Source of the DNA: Candidatus Methylomirabilis sp.
Lineage (GTDB): Bacteria; Methylomirabilota; Methylomirabilia; Methylomirabilales; Methylomirabilaceae
Assembly: GCF_028716865.1 (NCBI RefSeq)
Contig: NZ_JAQUOY010000003.1
Coordinates: 62,001 to 126,000 of the forward strand
DNA length: 64,000 nt
Direction of reading: 5' to 3'
Shown: positions 60,849-64,000 of the stretch, one piece after another
How the letters are laid out: every line of letters starts with the position of its first letter
Position numbering within the stretch: position 1 is the first letter of the stretch
Notes under the pieces: generated by a model
The model's input: only the letters and a program-made list of their open reading frames with translations
The model's database searches: none
Told to the model about the DNA's origin: nothing
Position numbers and translations under genes: made by a program

Positions 60849-61637
60849 ATGATGGAAAGGCAATCGGGAATTCAGAGCATTGATAGAGGAGGTCGGGTCC
60901 TCTCGGCGGAGAAGATTGCCGAGTTGAATGAGCGATTCCGGGCTGCCAAGCCTGAGGTGGTGCTTCAGTGGGCCATTGATACCTTTGCTCCTAAAGTGGC
61001 ACTCGCCAGCAGTTTTGGGGCCGAGGATATGGTGTTGATCGATATGCTGTCGAAGCTTCAACCGCCGATTACGATCTTTACCCTGGACACCGGTCGGTTG
61101 CATGAGGAGACGTACGACGTGATGGAGCGGACCCGGGAACGGTACAAGGTGGCGATTGAGAGCTACTTCCCGGGACGAGACGCCGTAGAGGCGCTGGAGC
61201 GGGAGCGCGGATTTTATTCCTTCCGGCAGAGTGTCGAGGAGCGGAAGTATTGCTGTCGCGTTCGAAAGGTGGAGCCGCTCGGTCTGGCCCTCAAGAACGT
61301 TGATGCGTGGATCACCGGGCTCCGGCGGGAGCAGGCAGCGACCCGCACCGGCATCGATGTCGTCGAGATCGATGCGAGCCATGGCTCAATCGTCAAAATC
61401 AATCCGCTCGTCGAATGGACCGAGCCGCAGGTCTGGGCGTATATCCGCGAGCACCATGTGCCCTATAACGCTCTGCATGACCAGGGATTCCCCAGCATCG
61501 GTTGCTCGCCATGCACAAGGGCTATCAAGCCGGGCGAGGATGTACGGGCGGGGCGATGGTGGTGGGAAAACCCCGAGACCAAGGAGTGCGGGCTGCATCT
61601 TGACAGCAAACAGGGCGCTCACGGCACAGGCCACTAA
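60849..61637 (+). CDS. cysH: Adenylylsulfate (APS) reductase, assimilatory
   Basis: Reduces APS to sulfite with thioredoxin. The 262-residue protein has KVALASSFGAEDMVLIDML, TLDTGRLHEETYDV, the iron-sulfur cysteines CC (KYCCRVRKVEPL) and C-X2-C (GCSPCTRAI), and the catalytic Cys in the ECGLH tail. The CC/CxxC quartet means 4Fe-4S APS rather than PAPS reductase, matching the lack of cysC. AAGGAGG is just upstream; ATG 60852 has better spacing than 60849. sat follows 31 bases after. Confidence 0.95.
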   Translation: MMERQSGIQSIDRGGRVLSAEKIAELNERFRAAKPEVVLQWAIDTFAPKVALASSFGAEDMVLIDMLSKLQPPITIFTLDTGRLHEETYDVMERTRERYKVAIESYFPGRDAVEALERERGFYSFRQSVEERKYCCRVRKVEPLGLALKNVDAWITGLRREQAATRTGIDVVEIDASHGSIVKINPLVEWTEPQVWAYIREHHVPYNALHDQGFPSIGCSPCTRAIKPGEDVRAGRWWWENPETKECGLHLDSKQGAHGTGH

Positions 61638-61668
61638 GGTAAAGGGAACGATATCGACGGGAGAACAG

Positions 61669-62865
61669 ATGATACAGGAATCGATTGAATTGTCGGAGAA
61701 CGAGGTGCTGGCGCCGATTCTCCCTCATGGCGGGCGGCTCGTCTCGCGGGTGCTCACAGGAGAGGCCAGGGCCGACGCGATAGGCAGGGCGCAGGATCTC
61801 CCCGCGATTTCCTTGAACGCCAGGGCCGTATCCGATGTGGAATGCCTGGCCACAGGTGTCTTCAGTCCGCTCGAAGGGTTTATGAATCGAGCTGACTATG
61901 AAGGGGTGGTCCATGAGATGCGCCTGAAGAGCGGCCTGCTGTGGACGCTACCGATTACCCTGGCCGCGCCAAAGGAGGAAGCCGCCAAACTCAAGCAGGG
62001 GGGCGAGGCGGCCTTACTGGGCTCAGATGGCGACCTGCTTGGCCTACTTTCGGTGGAGGAGGTGTTTCCCTACGATAAGCGAACGGAGGCGTGCCTGGTG
62101 TATGGCACCGAGGAGACGCGTCATCCGGGTGTGCAGTATCTGTATCAGCGCGGTGAACTCCTGGTGGGCGGGTCGATCAGTATGGTTCGCCCCCCATCAC
62201 TGCCGGGATTCGAAGACTATTACTGTGTGCCGGCCGAGACGCGGCGACGATTCAAAGAGCGCGGATGGCAGACGGTCGTCGGATTTCAGACCCGCAACCC
62301 GATTCATCGGTCGCATGAGTACATCCAGAAGTGCGCATTGGAGTTGATGGACGGCCTGCTGATCCACCCGCTGGTTGGTCGGACAAAACTCGACGATATT
62401 CCATCAGAAATTCGGCTTCGATGCTATCGCGCGCTTGAGGAGCGCTACTTCCCGAAGGAGCGCGTCATGCTGAGCGTCTTTCCGGGCGCTATGCGGTATG
62501 CGGGACCGCGCGAGGCGGTGTTTCACGCGCTGGTTCGCAAGAACTACGGATGCACTCACTTCATCGTCGGGAGGGACCCCGCTGGAGTAGGCGGTTACTA
62601 TCATCCGTACGCGGCCCGTGACCTCTTTCTGCGGCTGTCACGCGACGAATTGGACATCACCCCGCTCTTCTTCGACGAGGCGTTCTTCTGTCGTCGCTGC
62701 GATGGGATGGCTTCGGCCAAGACCTGTCCGCATGAGGCATCCGAGCGGGTGACGCTGAGCGGCACGCGCGTTCGCGAACTCCTTCGGAACGGTGAGGCGC
62801 TACCGGAGGAGTTCACACGGCCGGAGGTCTCCGAGATTCTGGCGGAATGGATGCAGGGTGGATGA
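61669..62865 (+). CDS. sat: ATP sulfurylase
   Basis: Activates sulfate to APS. The 398-residue Sat/PUA-type protein has an N-terminal PUA-like domain (LISLNARAVSDVECLATGVFSPLEG region) and a catalytic domain with FQTRNPIHRSHEY, GRTKLDD, MRYAGPREAVFHALVRKNYG and IVGRDPAGVGGYY. The C-terminus holds CRRCDGMASAKTCPH, a zinc site. ATG 61669 (GGGAG upstream) is right; the frame extends into cysH but only as an overlap. It converges with the rhodanese gene with a 15-base gap. Confidence 0.96.
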   Translation: MIQESIELSENEVLAPILPHGGRLVSRVLTGEARADAIGRAQDLPAISLNARAVSDVECLATGVFSPLEGFMNRADYEGVVHEMRLKSGLLWTLPITLAAPKEEAAKLKQGGEAALLGSDGDLLGLLSVEEVFPYDKRTEACLVYGTEETRHPGVQYLYQRGELLVGGSISMVRPPSLPGFEDYYCVPAETRRRFKERGWQTVVGFQTRNPIHRSHEYIQKCALELMDGLLIHPLVGRTKLDDIPSEIRLRCYRALEERYFPKERVMLSVFPGAMRYAGPREAVFHALVRKNYGCTHFIVGRDPAGVGGYYHPYAARDLFLRLSRDELDITPLFFDEAFFCRRCDGMASAKTCPHEASERVTLSGTRVRELLRNGEALPEEFTRPEVSEILAEWMQGG

Positions 62866-62880
62866 TCAGCGCTTGGGCGG

Positions 62881-63555
62881 TTATGGCAGGCGGATGGTGG
62901 GGTGGCCGGCCTTGAACCAGTCACCCATGCCGCCAGGAACGTTCGCGACCCTTGGGAAGTCGTGATGCAGCAGGATGCTGGCAGCCGTACTGCTGCGTGT
63001 GCCTTCTTCGCAGATCAGGACGATGTCTCGGCGCGGGTCGAGCGTATAAGCACGGCGCCAGATCTCTGCAAGCGAAATGAACAGAGAGTCTTTGATGTAG
63101 CCGAGCTTCCACTCGAACGGCTCCCGCACGTCGATCAGCATCAGCTCATCGTGTGCAACGTGCAGACGCTGCCACAGGATCTCGACGGTCACCTGTGGCA
63201 GCGTGGCAAGTGGGAGCCCTGCATGGTCCCAGCTTTCGGTCCCTGAAGCGAGGATCCCCCTGAGAGGATTTCGATCCACCCGCTGGAGTGTCTCGACCGC
63301 GGCCTCGGCAATGTCTGCCTTTCCGGAGAGGAGCACGATTGGTGGACCGGGCGGGATCGCGGTTGCTATGCGCTCAGGGAGACTCTTGCGACTGAAGACG
63401 ACGTTGATACTCCGCGGGATATGACGTGACGCAAACTCTTCGCGCGGGCGTAAATCGATCAGCAGCGCACCGGCCTCCAAAACGCTCTTTGTCTGATGTG
63501 GCGTCAACGTTGGTGGCTCGGTGGCCATCGCGCTCACACTGGTTGAGAGAAACAC
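62881..63555 (-). CDS. Tandem rhodanese-domain protein
   Basis: A 224-residue protein with two rhodanese domains. The first (about 15-105) has LIDLRPREEFASRHIPRSIN, but its loop is VLLSGKADIAE, without the active-site Cys. The second (about 120-224) is complete: LIDVREPFEWKLGYIKDS and LICEEGTRSSTAA with Cys as sulfur acceptor. An inactive-active tandem is common in sulfurtransferases. ATG 63555 or 63528 may start it. It lies opposite the sat operon and diverges from the NIL gene. Confidence 0.88.
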   Translation of the reverse strand: MFLSTSVSAMATEPPTLTPHQTKSVLEAGALLIDLRPREEFASRHIPRSINVVFSRKSLPERIATAIPPGPPIVLLSGKADIAEAAVETLQRVDRNPLRGILASGTESWDHAGLPLATLPQVTVEILWQRLHVAHDELMLIDVREPFEWKLGYIKDSLFISLAEIWRRAYTLDPRRDIVLICEEGTRSSTAASILLHHDFPRVANVPGGMGDWFKAGHPTIRLP

Positions 63556-63687
63556 GCCTTGCGTATCATGTCTAAACCCTTTATACTCCTCCGAGCACGA
63601 AGGCTCAAGCGGAATGTAAGCGAATATCTACCGGCCAAGATCTCAGATCGATGACCGCTGATCTGTGATCGATCTCCGAAAGACACG

Positions 63688-63927
63688 ATGGCAAAAAAGC
63701 GCATACACTTGACGTTTACAGGAAAGCTGGCCGAGGAGCCGATCCTGTGGCAGCTTAGCCAGACGTTCGACTTGGTGTTCAATATTCGCCAAGCCGACTT
63801 TACAGAGGGAATCGGGTGGATCATGGCTGAGCTCGAGGGAGACCCAAAGCTACTTGAAAATGGGATCACGTGGCTGGAGGATCATGGTGTCCAGGTGGCG
63901 CCAATCGAGCAGGATGTCGTCTCTTAA
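63688..63927 (+). CDS. NIL-domain protein
   Basis: A 79-residue protein, entirely a NIL domain: RIHLTFTGKLAEEPILWQLSQ, FNIRQADF and LEGDPKLLENGITWLEDHGV. The NIL domain is the ACT-like substrate-sensing tail of the methionine ABC ATPase MetN and is found fused to ferredoxins in sulfur-related clusters. Standing alone it may bind methionine or another sulfur amino acid. It precedes a strong promoter reading out of the window. Confidence 0.85.
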   Translation: MAKKRIHLTFTGKLAEEPILWQLSQTFDLVFNIRQADFTEGIGWIMAELEGDPKLLENGITWLEDHGVQVAPIEQDVVS

Positions 63928-63951
63928 AAGGATCGAGGACTCGATTTTTGC

Positions 63952-63981
63952 TTGACAGGGAAAAGTTGCTTTGATTATATA
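63952..63981 (+). promoter_or_regulatory. Promoter reading out of the window
   Basis: TTGACA (63952-63957), an 18-base spacer and TATATA (63976-63981), with no start codon before the right edge. A short hairpin ATCGAGGACTCGAT followed by TTTTT (63932-63949) just upstream may weakly terminate the NIL transcript. Confidence 0.5.
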
Positions 63982-64000
63982 GCTGCGTTTCACCTTTTCA

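Overview
The window looks like a Gram-negative, GC-rich (roughly 58-60% by eye) chromosome from a deep-branching, free-living bacterium. A near-complete lipid A/LPS core operon, BamA/Skp and LolC/LolD show an outer membrane. Gene content and style recall NC10/Methylomirabilota or neighbouring lineages, but I could not test that by search. Genes are tightly packed, with many ATGA/TGATG start-stop overlaps, and intergenic spaces often hold palindromic repeats.

Layout. 1-1.7 kb (minus): an acyltransferase running off the left edge and two half-size EamA/SMR-type membrane proteins. 1.9 kb: tRNA-Val(CAC) with promoter and terminator, then an IS110 transposase remnant. 2.4-3.7 kb: a secreted streptogramin-lyase-like beta-propeller built from 126-bp repeats. 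4.1-8 kb: biotin operon bioB-bioA-bioD plus rlpA. 8.4-19.3 kb: a signalling block with two receiver proteins (one HD-GYP), three histidine kinases, a response regulator with a degenerate HisKA tail, and a PilB-type ATPase fused to zinc ribbons and a receiver domain. 19.4-25.3 kb: lysS-lolC-lolD, then clpC. 25.5-40.7 kb: outer-membrane and lipid A block bamA-skp-lpxD-fabZ-lpxA-lpxI-(Gfo/Idh)-lpxB-acyltransferase-waaA-lpxK-lpxL-waaF/gmhB-waaC. 40.8-41.6 kb: a MEMO-family protein. 41.6-50.9 kb (minus): selD, which is itself a selenoprotein gene with an in-frame UGA, a polyprenyl-phosphate sugar-transfer set (PAP2, flippase-like, GT2, ArnT-like), and purE-purD-purH-purN. 51.2-63.9 kb: a sulfur assimilation island.

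The sulfur island is the most interesting part. An Rrf2 regulator sits behind a strong promoter overlapped by a perfect 9-bp dyad. It is followed by cysK, a CysO-type sulfur carrier fused in frame to its MoeB/ThiF-type activating enzyme, a YeeE/YedE transporter, two TusA-like proteins, a CysM resembling the mycobacterial CysO-dependent enzyme, and a JAMM peptidase of Mec+ type. Then come a TauE/SafE exporter, a siroheme reductase, a YVTN propeller, APS reductase (cysH), ATP sulfurylase (sat), a rhodanese and a NIL-domain protein. Together they suggest two parallel cysteine routes: sulfate to APS to sulfite to sulfide to CysK, and protein-bound thiocarboxylate to CysM to JAMM release. Because the carrier's Gly-Gly is internal in the fusion, the route should need a proteolytic maturation step, for which the adjacent JAMM protein is the obvious candidate.

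Other notable points are the recoded UGA and SECIS-like hairpins in selD, REP-like nested palindromes that may also have been domesticated into the PilB linker, and a duplicated kinase core shared by two neighbouring sensor kinases.
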